DNA from: Lachnospiraceae bacterium
GTDB taxonomy: Bacteria; Bacillota; Clostridia; Lachnospirales; Lachnospiraceae
NCBI GenBank assembly: GCA_017441825.1
Contig: JAFRVD010000084.1
Location: forward strand, 52,789-116,788
DNA length: 64,000 bases
Direction: 5' to 3'
The notes under the pieces were generated by a model. That model saw nothing but the letters and a program-made list of their open reading frames with translations. It did not search any database and had not been told where the DNA came from. The position numbers were made by a program, and so were the translations under genes. Shown here in pieces: positions 48,838 through 57,393 of the stretch. Position 1 is the stretch's first letter; every line of letters begins with the position of its first letter.

Positions 48838-51795
48838 ATGAAAAGAAAACTGCTTAGTATCATTCTTTGCCTGATGCTTCTGCTTACCGCCGTTCCAGCC
48901 CTTGTATTCGGTGATACCGGCATTGATGCCGCTGCCGAAGAAGCCGCGGACCTTGAGGAAGAAGGAGAAGAACAGGAAGCACTTGAGCATTTCGCTCCGG
49001 GCGGCTCCTTTACGCCTGTGAATCCGTGTCCGACGCCTGAACCGGAACCTGAGCCGGAGCCGGAACCTGAACCGGAACCGGAACCTGAACCGGAACCTGA
49101 ACCGGAAGAACAGGTCTGCCCTGTCATTCCGACTTATCCGGGATGGTCCTATGGACCGTGGTGTCCTGTAATTCCGGAATGCCCGTCCGAACCGGACGAG
49201 CCCGTAACTCCGGTGGAGCCTGAAGAACCCGAAGAGCCGGAAGTTCCGGATGAGCCGGGCGAAGGGGATACCCCCGGTGAAGGCGAAGGATCGTCCACGC
49301 CTGTCATTCCGGGCATCAACCCGTACGGCACGTACTATGACCACATCGACGTGGAAACGGACGGACAGTATACCGTGTCCGTTGACGGTACGCCTTACAT
49401 CCTGACCGGCATCCTGCAGAAGGAATCGATCAAGGTCCGTATCGGTGAGACGACGTATGCGTTCGCTGACTACTTCATTACGGACGTCAGCGAGCCCGGC
49501 AAGCAGGAATACAGGATCACCAAGTACTGGATCGACCCGAACAGCATAGAGTGGGTGGAAGGCACCTTCAGGATGTCCAACGTATTCGTGAGCGGCAGAA
49601 TGCTGTTCGCGCCGGATACCGTTCCGGACGTACTGAAGGGACTTACGGACAGCGTGACTGTGGGCGGCCAGCTCTACTACTACGCAGATATCGACGACAT
49701 GCCGTACGACGGCCTGCAGGAATGCACGGGCGGCAACGGCAAGAGAAGCGAAGGCTATACCGGTACGCCCAGCGGCCTGGACCTTTACATTGACGAGATC
49801 GGCCTGGATTACATCATTTCCAAGGGCAAGCTGGTCATTGAAAAGTGCATCCGTGATGAGCTCGGCGGACCCATTACGAACTACTTCAACAAGTCCGTAT
49901 TCTCCTTCACGGTGAAGGATGCGTCGGGCAAGGTCCTGACGTTCAATGACGGCATTTATGCCGCGGACGGCTCCGGCTGTGCTGAAGTGTACGTTATGAA
50001 CGGAATCCCGAAGACCCTGTACGGCCTTCCGGCAGGCGTCTACACAGTGACCGAGATCCCGAAGGCGGGCTACGGCCTGCTCTCCGTGAACGGAAAGAAC
50101 GCCGGCGGCTACACCGTCGGATACGCAACCGTTGAAAAGACGGATACGGATGTTCCGGTAGTGAAATTTGTGAATACAAAGATCGCTACTGGCGCCGCAG
50201 TCAGCATGAAGAAGACTTCTGTCGGCATTGATTACGGCGAATATCCGACCCCCACCATCAGCATCGTCAACTGCCTCGGCAAGACTGTCTGGACCGGCGA
50301 GCTTCCCGCAAACGGAGACACGTACTTCCTGTCCAAGATCCTGCTTCCCGGCACCTACTCCATCACGGAAGAAGTCGACGATGTGAACGGCTACGTCATC
50401 TATGATCAGCAGCTTCTGATCAACGGCGTTCCGGCTGATCAGTACATGACCTTTACCGTAGGCCTGTGCCCGACCAACCTGGACCTTGAGATCGTCAATA
50501 CGTACAGAGAGACGTTCGACATGCTGGTCGTCAAGCAGTGGGATGATGCAGGCTTCGAAACCAAGCGGCCGGAGACGATCGAACTCGAGATCAAGTCCAG
50601 CGAAGGCTACAGCATTTATGTGGACCTGAACGGTGAAGACGCAGTATCTGAAGACGGCCTTGTGATGTGGTACATCGTCGTCGAAAAGCTTCTGAAGTAC
50701 GACGATGACGGCAATGAGATCATTTACCAGCTCGTAGAGCCGGAAGTTCCGGAAGGATATGTTTCCGAGCTTATGGATCTGGGTGAGCAGCAGTATGTTC
50801 AGGCGGTCAGGAACACTTACGTTCCGAAGCCCGGCTACCTGACCATCACGAAGACGTTCGAACTGAACGGCGCAGCCGGACTTGATGAGATCAAGTTCAC
50901 AGTTACCCCGGAAGAGGGAGACGCCATTGACGTCGTCCTGACCGCGGCTGAAGGCTGGACCAAGACCCTCGAGCTTCCCATCGGCACCTACACCGTAGCG
51001 GAAGATCTCGAGTCTGCAGGCATCACCGCGTTCGATCTGACTGCAAAGATGGATCCGGAAGACGGCGTTGTAAAGATCGGTGAGGCTGAAAAAGTTAAGG
51101 TCACCGTTACCGATACCTACGTCAGGACCACCACCTCTCTGAAGATCACTAAGATCTGGAGTGATGAGACCAATGAAGAGTTCCGCCCGGATGAAGTCGT
51201 ATTCAAGGTTCTTGCTGACGGCAAGCCCACGGATATCGAATACGTTCTGGAAGGCGGAGACACCAGCCTGAGCTTCAAGTGGGAAGGCGAGATCAAGGGT
51301 CTTTACAAGTATCATGAAGATGACGGAAAAGCGTTCGTCTACACGGTGGAAGAAGTCGTGCCCGACAGGTACGAAGCATCCTACGAGTACAAGGACGGCG
51401 AAGCCATCGTCACGAACAAGTTCATCCCGACCGTGGACGTCACCGTAGTCATCAAGTGGGATGACGACGGAAAGGACCGCCCGGATTCCGTGGAAGTGCA
51501 GCTGTACGCAGACGGCGAGCCGTACGGCGACCCCGTAACCATCACCGCTGAAGACAACTGGACGTACACCTGCGAGCGCCTTGATATCGACAAGGAGTGG
51601 AGCGTTGATGAACCCAATGTTCCGAAGGGCTATACCAAGACTGTCGATAACGAAGGCAACACCTGGACCATCACGAACAGCAAGGTTCCGGCAACCGGAG
51701 ACACCAGCAACGTCATGCTGTGGGTGATCCTTGCAGGAGTGTCCGTAATGGGTCTTGCAGCACTGCTGTTCGGCAGAAAGCTGTTCCAGAAATAA
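48838..51795 (+). CDS. LPXTG-type cell-wall anchored adhesin with Cna_B/SpaA domains
   Basis: ATG 48838 after AAGGAAGTGGG gives 985 residues with a signal peptide (LLSIILCLMLLLTAVPALVFG). A Pro-Glu dipeptide repeat stalk (about 62-92), a CPVIP..CPVIP pair, and an SpaA/Cna_B array follow (for example FDMLVVKQWDDAGFETKRPE, LKITKIWSDETNEEFRPDE, VTVVIKWDDDGKDRPDSVE), typical of isopeptide-stabilised domains. It ends with sorting signal VPATGD, a hydrophobic helix and a positive tail (GRKLFQK). Expected to be attached to peptidoglycan or a pilus by a sortase. It was probably monocistronic, with terminators on both sides. Confidence 0.9.
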   Translation: MKRKLLSIILCLMLLLTAVPALVFGDTGIDAAAEEAADLEEEGEEQEALEHFAPGGSFTPVNPCPTPEPEPEPEPEPEPEPEPEPEPEPEEQVCPVIPTYPGWSYGPWCPVIPECPSEPDEPVTPVEPEEPEEPEVPDEPGEGDTPGEGEGSSTPVIPGINPYGTYYDHIDVETDGQYTVSVDGTPYILTGILQKESIKVRIGETTYAFADYFITDVSEPGKQEYRITKYWIDPNSIEWVEGTFRMSNVFVSGRMLFAPDTVPDVLKGLTDSVTVGGQLYYYADIDDMPYDGLQECTGGNGKRSEGYTGTPSGLDLYIDEIGLDYIISKGKLVIEKCIRDELGGPITNYFNKSVFSFTVKDASGKVLTFNDGIYAADGSGCAEVYVMNGIPKTLYGLPAGVYTVTEIPKAGYGLLSVNGKNAGGYTVGYATVEKTDTDVPVVKFVNTKIATGAAVSMKKTSVGIDYGEYPTPTISIVNCLGKTVWTGELPANGDTYFLSKILLPGTYSITEEVDDVNGYVIYDQQLLINGVPADQYMTFTVGLCPTNLDLEIVNTYRETFDMLVVKQWDDAGFETKRPETIELEIKSSEGYSIYVDLNGEDAVSEDGLVMWYIVVEKLLKYDDDGNEIIYQLVEPEVPEGYVSELMDLGEQQYVQAVRNTYVPKPGYLTITKTFELNGAAGLDEIKFTVTPEEGDAIDVVLTAAEGWTKTLELPIGTYTVAEDLESAGITAFDLTAKMDPEDGVVKIGEAEKVKVTVTDTYVRTTTSLKITKIWSDETNEEFRPDEVVFKVLADGKPTDIEYVLEGGDTSLSFKWEGEIKGLYKYHEDDGKAFVYTVEEVVPDRYEASYEYKDGEAIVTNKFIPTVDVTVVIKWDDDGKDRPDSVEVQLYADGEPYGDPVTITAEDNWTYTCERLDIDKEWSVDEPNVPKGYTKTVDNEGNTWTITNSKVPATGDTSNVMLWVILAGVSVMGLAALLFGRKLFQK

Positions 51796-51832
51796 GTGTT
51801 TTTGAAGTAATCAAATACTCATAAAAACAGAG

Positions 51833-51864
51833 GCCGCCGGATGGGAAACCATCCGGCGGCTTTG
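51833..51864. terminator. Bidirectional terminator between adhesin and glycosyltransferase
   Basis: GCCGCCGGATGG (51833-51844) and CCATCCGGCGGC (51849-51860) pair perfectly over 12 bp with a GAAA loop; TTTG follows on the plus strand, and the left flank is CTCATAAAAACAGAG, giving Ts on the minus strand. It lies between convergent genes. Confidence 0.85.
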
Positions 51865-51892
51865 CTGTGTATTAACTAAAAAGGCGGGCCTC

Positions 51893-53044
51893 TTAAGACC
51901 GTCCAGAAGCCTCATAAAGCATCTTTTCGAGCTTTTCCATGCAGGTCATGAGGGAGAATTCCTTTGTGAAGCTCTGATAGCGGAGACTGAGCTTTTTCTT
52001 CTCCTCAGGGTGGCTCATCCAGTACTCGATCTTGGACGCCAGGTCCAGAGGATCGTCATACTGGAAAAGGTTTTTATTCCCGACCGCGTAGAAGCGGGCA
52101 GCACTCTGCGGTGCGTTCGCGATTACGGGAACCAGGCCGCAGCAGGCGGCTTCAATGCAGGATACGGACTCCGTATCCACCTCCGCGGCGTGGACGTAAA
52201 GGTCCGAGCAGTTCATGATCTTCTGAAGCTCGCTCCGTGTGAAATACCGCATGACGGGCGGGTGCGTCAGATCCTTCGCATATTTGGTAAGCTCCTCCTG
52301 AAGAGGGCCTTCTCCGGCAAAGATCAGCTGGATGCCGGATTCGTACGCGGAATACCGTACGGCGTCGATGAGCACCGTATGGGACTTTTCTTCCGTAAAC
52401 CGTGCGATATAAAGGATCACAAAGAGATCCTTAAAGAGCTCCGGCCGTCTGACCTCGGCTTTTTCGAACTTAGCGCTCACCCCGTTATAGATGACCTTGC
52501 CGGAGGTGCGGCCTACCGCGGATTCCAGGAGGTCGCGAAGATACGACGTGGGGTAGTGGATGACCTTTACCTTGCTGTAGAATCGTTCGTAAAGCGCTTC
52601 ATAGCTTTCGTCCCGGATCACGGGGTCCTGAAGCGCCTTTTCCCGTGCTTTAAGCTCGGGCAGCGGGAAATGGAAGTCCGCCGTGACGGGAATGAGAAGC
52701 GCCTGCGCTGTCTGAAGCGCGAGCGTCCCCAGCCGGAAAGGGGTGATGATATGGACGATATCTACGCCGGAGAGAGCGGCCTTCATTTGCGCCTGCTCTT
52801 CAACGGAGAACATCGGCGCATCCTTTTTGAACAGGTTACGGATCAGCCCGGTCTTCTGTTCCTCCGGCGCCGGTCTCACGACCACATAGCCTGCCTGCCC
52901 CTCCCGTTCTTCGTCGTCACAGATCACACGCACCATATGGCCGCGGGCCCTTAAGTAGCTCTGCAGATTGGACACCGCGGCCGCCATGCCGCTTTTCTCC
53001 GTTCCCGGGATATCGCTCACGATCGCAATTCTGATCCGCTCCAT
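51893..53044 (-). CDS. GT4 family glycosyltransferase
   Basis: The 383-residue protein has a GT-B fold: N-terminal RIAIVSDIPGTEKSGMAAAVSNLQSYLRARGH, a middle VIYNGVS..F, LYIARFTEEKSHTVLIDAVRY, and the C-terminal donor motif DLYVHAAEVDTESVSCIEAACCGLVPVIAN (E-x7-E type). It transfers a sugar from a nucleotide donor, probably to a lipid or surface glycan. The small Cys protein lies 14 bases upstream on the same strand. Confidence 0.85.
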   Translation of the reverse strand: MERIRIAIVSDIPGTEKSGMAAAVSNLQSYLRARGHMVRVICDDEEREGQAGYVVVRPAPEEQKTGLIRNLFKKDAPMFSVEEQAQMKAALSGVDIVHIITPFRLGTLALQTAQALLIPVTADFHFPLPELKAREKALQDPVIRDESYEALYERFYSKVKVIHYPTSYLRDLLESAVGRTSGKVIYNGVSAKFEKAEVRRPELFKDLFVILYIARFTEEKSHTVLIDAVRYSAYESGIQLIFAGEGPLQEELTKYAKDLTHPPVMRYFTRSELQKIMNCSDLYVHAAEVDTESVSCIEAACCGLVPVIANAPQSAARFYAVGNKNLFQYDDPLDLASKIEYWMSHPEEKKKLSLRYQSFTKEFSLMTCMEKLEKMLYEASGRS

Positions 53045-53058
53045 TCTGTCCTCTCTGC

Positions 53059-53235
53059 CTACATCTGGTGCCTTACGACTGCATACTCGTCATCATTCTG
53101 ATAATACGGACATTCCCGGAAACGTCCTTCAAGGACACGCCCGAAATCATCCTCGTCCATGTCTACGCCGCAGTACCACGCGTCGTCATTTTCGTCATAT
53201 TCATAATAGGTGCAGGTATCGCAGCTGATAGCCAT
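53059..53235 (-). CDS. Small four-cysteine protein, DUF6472-like
   Basis: GGAGGAG precedes the ATG on the minus strand. The 58 residues contain CDTC near the start, YCGVD in the middle and ECPYYQ near the end, with many Asp/Glu and a final YAVVRHQM. This is the pattern of a small conserved clostridial protein (DUF6472), likely a metal-binding knuckle; the family label is from memory of the pattern. Probably co-transcribed with the glycosyltransferase. Function unknown. Confidence 0.75.
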   Translation of the reverse strand: MAISCDTCTYYEYDENDDAWYCGVDMDEDDFGRVLEGRFRECPYYQNDDEYAVVRHQM

Positions 53236-53335
53236 GACGCTCCTCCGGAAAGCCGTTAAATTACGTTGTAAGTACAGTTATTCTACCGCATTCGCCCCAT
53301 GCAGTCAAGGGACGGGAAGCACGACGGGTATGTAA

Positions 53336-53363
53336 AACGCGGCACCGGAAGGGGTGCCGCGTT
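53336..53363 (-). terminator. Terminator of the ECF S-component gene
   Basis: AACGCGGCACC (53336-53346) and GGTGCCGCGTT (53353-53363) pair perfectly over 11 bp; on the minus strand TTACATAC follows. It lies 35 bases past the stop at 53398. Confidence 0.7.
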
Positions 53364-53397
53364 GTTCGCCTATGCTTTTACTAAACAGGAGCAGTGA

Positions 53398-54060
53398 TTA
53401 TCTGAGACGCCTTTTGCCTATACGGATCAGCTGGACGATGACCGGGCTCAGGAGCAGGTTGATCAGAAGCTCGACCAGGAAGTTGCCGCCCACAAGACCA
53501 AGGAACATGTATGCAGTCACGTTTTCATAACCTGCAGAGAGGCCCCATTCACGAAGCGTCGGCAGGAAGAACACTGCACAGCCAACCAGGAACAGGCCGG
53601 TATTGATGACCGGGCAGGTGATGGCTGCCAGGATCACGCCAAGATGAGACTTGACGAAGCTTTTCTCCTGTTCCCGGTTTGCTGCAGCCGCCTTTTCAGG
53701 CGCCGCTTCATCTTCCTGATTCTTAAAAATCGGTTTACTGAATGCCTTATAGACCAGCCCGGCCACAAGGCCTGCAAGCGTTCCTTTTAAGATCACGGTC
53801 ACGATCGTGCCGAAAACGTCGATTGCGAGGAAAGCCGCGGCGTCCCCGACAATGAGGACGACCAGACTGAAAACAAACCCGAGCCACGCACCGGCGAGCG
53901 GCCCGTAAAGCGCTGCGCCTACTACGATCGGGAGAAGGACTAATGAAATGGAAAAAGGACCAAAATGGATCGAACTGCCGACCAGCTGCAAAACTATTAC
54001 GATTGCAGTCATGATAGCCAGGCCGGCGATCGTCTGAGCGGAGATTCTCTGTTTCTTCAT
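53398..54060 (-). CDS. ECF transporter S component
   Basis: The 220-residue protein has about six membrane helices and the small-residue start SAQTIAGLAIMTAIVIVLQLVGSSIHFGPFSISLVLLPIVVGAALYGPLAGAWLGFVFSLVVLI, typical of substrate-binding S subunits of energy-coupling-factor vitamin transporters. The long cytoplasmic loop after helix 4 (EDEAAPEKAAAANREQEKS) is unusual. The shared A, A' and T subunits are not in the window. The vitamin is not clear. GAAAGG precedes the start. Confidence 0.82.
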   Translation of the reverse strand: MKKQRISAQTIAGLAIMTAIVIVLQLVGSSIHFGPFSISLVLLPIVVGAALYGPLAGAWLGFVFSLVVLIVGDAAAFLAIDVFGTIVTVILKGTLAGLVAGLVYKAFSKPIFKNQEDEAAPEKAAAANREQEKSFVKSHLGVILAAITCPVINTGLFLVGCAVFFLPTLREWGLSAGYENVTAYMFLGLVGGNFLVELLINLLLSPVIVQLIRIGKRRLR

Positions 54061-54330
54061 GTCTGTGCCTTTCTGCTGCGTTCACCCATGCAGTACGGGG
54101 AAGTTCATGTTTTATCTATAATACCTTTATGACTGAGAAAAATCCATTGATGAATTGCATAAAAAAAACGGACGAATCTGAAGATACGACTTAAAATTGC
54201 CAAAAGCTGTCGGAAGGGAAATTTACGAAAATCATGCACAATTTGTATCAAAACCCCACTTTTCAGCTATAAAATGAGTATATTTACAGGATTAGCCTCC
54301 ACAAAATATCAAAAATAACAGGCAAACATA

Positions 54331-54359
54331 TTGATGCTCCCCACTTCGTGTCATATAAT
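54331..54359 (+). promoter_or_regulatory. Promoter of the SipW operon
   Basis: -35 TTGATG (54331-54336), 17-base spacer, -10 TATAAT (54354-54359). An ATG at 54348 falls inside this promoter, so the signal peptidase must start downstream. The rest of 54061-54330 is AT-rich with no recognised element beyond a possible minus-strand promoter near 54115. Confidence 0.75.
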
Positions 54360-54431
54360 CGGTCCATACCTTTTCCCGCGGGAAGCCCGCAGGGATATTC
54401 AGGGAAAGAACCGGAAAGAGAGGATACGGAA

Positions 54432-55064
54432 GTGAAGGAGAATAATATTCAGGCGCTTGGCAAAAAAAGATCCGGAGCCGGCATGACGGTCATTCACATT
54501 GAAGCAGTCTGCCTCTGCTTTTTTCTGCTGCTCCTTTTCGGAAATCTGACCCTGATCTGCAAGGCCAGGCTCCTCGGAGAAAAGGCGCCGATGCTGTTAG
54601 GGATCGCACCGATGATCGTTCAGTCGGATTCGATGTACCCGGAGATCTGCTCCGGAGACCTCGTCTTTATCAAAAAGGCCGGGATCGACGAGATCACGGA
54701 GGGGGACGTAGTCTCCTTCTATGACCCGATGTGGGACGGATCAGGGATCGTCACGCACCGTGTGGAAACGGTGATCACAGCGGAAGGGGTCCGCACTCTT
54801 CAGACAAAAGGAGACGCGAACGATTCCGCGGATCTTCTGCCGGTCACGGAGGACCGGCTGATAGGAGTCCTGGCCTTCCGGCTGAAGGGGCTCGGCCGTA
54901 TAGCCTTGCTTTTTCAGTCCACGTCAGCAATCATCGTCGTCACAGCAGTATCACTCAGTTTAGTCCTTTGGGCGGTTTTCGCGCACGGCCACAGCCGGAA
55001 GCCCCGCGGGACGGCACAAATCAAAAGAGGGAGGACACAACATGACAAGAAAGAGACTGTTTAA
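54432..55064 (+). CDS. sipW: SipW-type (S26B) signal peptidase I
   Basis: GTG 54432 with GAGAGGA upstream gives 210 residues. There is an N-terminal membrane helix, catalytic Ser in IVQSDSMYPEICSGDLVFIKK, and the GDVVSFYDP...IVTHRVE block with His (not Lys) as the second active-site residue, as in ER/SipW-type peptidases. A second helix lies at the C-terminus. It processes exported matrix or camelysin-like proteins, presumably the products of the next three genes. Its end overlaps the next gene by 23 bases. Confidence 0.88.
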   Translation: MKENNIQALGKKRSGAGMTVIHIEAVCLCFFLLLLFGNLTLICKARLLGEKAPMLLGIAPMIVQSDSMYPEICSGDLVFIKKAGIDEITEGDVVSFYDPMWDGSGIVTHRVETVITAEGVRTLQTKGDANDSADLLPVTEDRLIGVLAFRLKGLGRIALLFQSTSAIIVVTAVSLSLVLWAVFAHGHSRKPRGTAQIKRGRTQHDKKETV

Positions 55065-55743
55065 CGCAGCAGCCATCACGGCAGCCCTGACACTGATCAC
55101 GGCCTGCATGCTGGGAGGCACATTCGCCAAATACACAACAAGCGCCGGCGGTTCAGGGTCGGCAAGGGTCGCCCGGTTCGGCGTTCAGATCTCGGCACCC
55201 ACGAACGGATTTTCCAACAGCTACCTGAAGCACAGTTCACTGTCTTTGCCGCCGGCATTAAGCCAGACCATCGTTTCCGTGCAGCGAGTGGTAGCGCCCG
55301 GAACGAACGGAACCTTTGCCGCGTCGACCCTTTCCGGAAGCACGGAAGTTGCGGTCGAGGTCAGGCGGACAGCCACGATGACGCTCTCCGGCTGGGAGTA
55401 TGAATACGAGGAAGACGAAGAAACCGTCACGGAATTTTACTGCCCGATCGTGATCCGGATGGGAGATGAATCCGTTGCGGGCCTGTCCTGTGAATCGGTC
55501 GAAGAATTCGAAGCGGCAGTCAAGGACATGATCGAAGACGCGGATTACATCCGGTACTATCCGGCCGGCCAGCCGCTTGCCAATATCACGAATCCGCTGC
55601 CGAATATCACGTGGGAGTGGGCGTTTGATCCCAATGGCGGCGCAAACGACGTCAAGGACACATATCTCGGCTATCAGGCGGCAAACGATAATGCGTCGAC
55701 CATCGCCATGGAGATCACCACCACCGTTACACAGATCGACTGA
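55042..55743 (+). CDS. SipW-dependent-type exported protein (TasA/camelysin-like cargo 1)
   Basis: The protein is 233 residues. The start RKRLFNAAAITAALTLI..CMLGGTFAKYTTSAGGSGSARVARFGV is the SipW-type signal and first strand typical of TasA/CalY-like matrix proteins. GGGAGGACAC precedes the ATG. The mature part is beta-rich, with a WEY/EYEEDEE loop, and ends TTVTQID, an ending shared with cargo 2. Likely forms surface filaments or matrix. Confidence 0.8.
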   Translation: MTRKRLFNAAAITAALTLITACMLGGTFAKYTTSAGGSGSARVARFGVQISAPTNGFSNSYLKHSSLSLPPALSQTIVSVQRVVAPGTNGTFAASTLSGSTEVAVEVRRTATMTLSGWEYEYEEDEETVTEFYCPIVIRMGDESVAGLSCESVEEFEAAVKDMIEDADYIRYYPAGQPLANITNPLPNITWEWAFDPNGGANDVKDTYLGYQAANDNASTIAMEITTTVTQID

Positions 55744-55757
55744 TCAGGTTCCTGATC
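55742..55757 (+). other. Short intra-operon palindrome
   Basis: GATCAGG TT CCTGATC begins right at the stop codon of cargo 1; a second imperfect stem (ATACCGCGCATCC / GGGTGCACGGTAT, about 55778-55817) follows before cargo 2. These may tune expression between the cargo genes. Confidence 0.35.
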
Positions 55758-55844
55758 GATCCCCCAGGAATGAATACCGCGCATCCGTCTGTGGCCGCGG
55801 GTGCACGGTATCGGTGAATAAGACAGTCATGAAAGGAAACGATT

Positions 55845-56351
55845 TTGAAGAAGCTTCTTTTAGAAGGCAGGACCCGGCGTCTGCCGTCCCTTATCGCGGC
55901 AACCCTGCTTCTCGTGTTTTTTGCGGTCCTCCTTGAGGTCCCGGGGAGGGCATTGGCGGGCTACCTTGAGAAGACGGAAGTCGCGGATGCCGCGCGTACC
56001 GCGGCCTGGAGTACGGTCATGTCTCCGGTTATTCCCGCAAGTACGTCACTCCGCGCGGACGGGACGTCTGTTTCACAGGAGATCGTCTTTACGCTGGCTG
56101 CGGATACGGAATCAGCCTGCATGTATACCATCCGCTTCACGGGCGTCCCGGAAGGGATCGGCATCTCTCTGGACGGGTCTCCTTACACGGCAGGCAGCGG
56201 AGGGACCGTATCGTTTGAAAATGCCGCATGGCAGCTGGCCGCGGGGGAGACCGAGGCCAGGGAGCACAGCGCGCGGTTCAAGTGCCTTGCGCCGATGGAC
56301 GGAGGGACCGATGAGATCATCGCCGAGGCACTGTTCACACAGATCGACTGA
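55845..56351 (+). CDS. SipW-operon exported protein (cargo 2)
   Basis: Start TTG 55845 after GAAAGGA gives 168 residues: a hydrophobic export signal (LPSLIAATLLLVFFAVLLEVPGRALAGYL) then a compact beta domain ending ALFTQID, like cargo 1. It is smaller than TasA. Probable matrix or filament subunit; assignment rests on the operon, the signal and the shared ending. Confidence 0.65.
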   Translation: MKKLLLEGRTRRLPSLIAATLLLVFFAVLLEVPGRALAGYLEKTEVADAARTAAWSTVMSPVIPASTSLRADGTSVSQEIVFTLAADTESACMYTIRFTGVPEGIGISLDGSPYTAGSGGTVSFENAAWQLAAGETEAREHSARFKCLAPMDGGTDEIIAEALFTQID

Positions 56352-56364
56352 AGGAGGATCAACG

Positions 56365-57237
56365 ATGAAGAAGGATCATCTGCTGCGAAAGGCTGCAACA
56401 GGTACTGTACTGATGCTGCTTTCTGCCGTCATCCTTGCCGGAAAGCCTGCCCTTGCGCGTTATGAGTCCCTCCATCAGAAGGCGGTGACTCTCGTCAGGA
56501 CCGCAGAATATATCGTTCATTTTGACGGAAACTACGGGACCGCGCCGTATACAGCAGGCGGGTATGGCTCCATGGCAGACCTGCAGGCAGAGCGAGGAGT
56601 GACCGTAACACTCCCTGAAAATAGTTTCGCGAGGAACGCGTACGGGGGCTCTGTTTATGTATTTGACGGCTGGAACACGGCTGCCGACGGGTCCGGGACA
56701 GCGTATATGGACCGGGCGGAGATACTGGATATTGCGGGACCGTGGGAAACCGTTACGCTGTATGCTCAGTGGCGCACAGCCTTCGGGCAGTCCTTTGGTG
56801 AAGCGGATATACGGCCTGAGGCTGACACTGCGGTTCTGCGGCCTGAGGCGGATGCTGCGGGTGTGCAGCCGGAGAGTGTCAGCACGGAAGAAGGCGGGTA
56901 TTATTATGACGCGGAGCCTTCCGGTACGGAGGGAGCCGTGCCCGGCGGAGATCTGAAGGACAGACCGGGTACGTACGATGAGACCGGATGCGGCAGTACC
57001 GATGAAGACCCGATGGAAAATGATTCCGGGGAAGAGTCAGGAGGAATCGATACTGAAACAGGCTCGGGCGATCCCGGGACGGAGGCTTCAGCGCCTCCCG
57101 GTGAAATGTCTGCAGATGGCAGCGGAGAGGGTCCTGATGGGAGCAGCCCCGGTGAAACGCCGGCAGGGAGCTCCGGAGAAGGCCCTGAAGGAGCTGCTTT
57201 GGGAGGCGGATCCGCCGCGGAAAACCCCGGCGACTGA
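56365..57237 (+). CDS. Exported protein with InlB-type repeat and low-complexity tail (cargo 3)
   Basis: ATG 56365 after AGGAGG gives 290 residues. A signal (GTVLMLLSAVILAGKPALA) is followed by RYESLHQKAVTLVRTAEYIVHFDGNYG..., and one Listeria-Bacteroides (Flg_new) repeat ends VFDGWNTAADGSGTAY...VTLYAQW. The last 150 residues are Gly/Ser/Glu/Pro repeats (SGEGPDGSSPGETPAGSSGEGPEG) without a sorting motif. Probably a surface-exposed partner of cargo 1 and 2. Confidence 0.7.
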   Translation: MKKDHLLRKAATGTVLMLLSAVILAGKPALARYESLHQKAVTLVRTAEYIVHFDGNYGTAPYTAGGYGSMADLQAERGVTVTLPENSFARNAYGGSVYVFDGWNTAADGSGTAYMDRAEILDIAGPWETVTLYAQWRTAFGQSFGEADIRPEADTAVLRPEADAAGVQPESVSTEEGGYYYDAEPSGTEGAVPGGDLKDRPGTYDETGCGSTDEDPMENDSGEESGGIDTETGSGDPGTEASAPPGEMSADGSGEGPDGSSPGETPAGSSGEGPEGAALGGGSAAENPGD

Positions 57238-57268
57238 AGGCGCAGAAGCACCAAATGGAACATTTAGA

Positions 57269-57339
57269 ACCGTCAACAGCCCTTTGTAAAGAAACGGCCC
57301 GGAAAGCCGCTTTTTTACAGGGGGCTGTTGATTTTTGGC
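57269..57339 (+). terminator. Long hairpin terminator of the SipW operon
   Basis: TCAACAGCC near 57269 pairs with GGCTGTTGA near 57323, with an inner stem GTAAAGAAACGGC / GCCGCTTTTTTAC (57286-57319, one mismatch); TTTTT follows. A promoter for the next gene overlaps its right side. Confidence 0.75.
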
Positions 57340-57356
57340 GCGTTCGGGATTAGAAT
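57328..57356 (+). promoter_or_regulatory. Promoter of the oxidoreductase gene, overlapping the terminator
   Basis: -35 TTGATT (57328-57333), 17-base spacer, -10 TAGAAT (57351-57356), 37 bases before the start at 57394. The -35 uses the right arm of the upstream terminator. Confidence 0.55.
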
Positions 57357-57393
57357 TCAAGTAATGAATAATGTGAAAAGAGGAGGCAGCAAA

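Noticed and set aside
49030-49115. CRISPR-like short repeats
   Set aside because: They are Pro-Glu codon repeats within the adhesin, with no spacers or cas genes.
48712-51315. 867-codon open frame on the minus strand, Arg/Phe-repeat rich
   Set aside because: Shadow of the Cna_B adhesin; the plus-strand frame has a signal peptide, domains and sorting signal, and the minus frame is an artefact of GC-rich codon bias and the Pro-Glu repeats.
54348-54431. Upstream in-frame ATG for the signal peptidase
   Set aside because: It falls inside the -10/-35 promoter; GTG 54432 has a good ribosome site.
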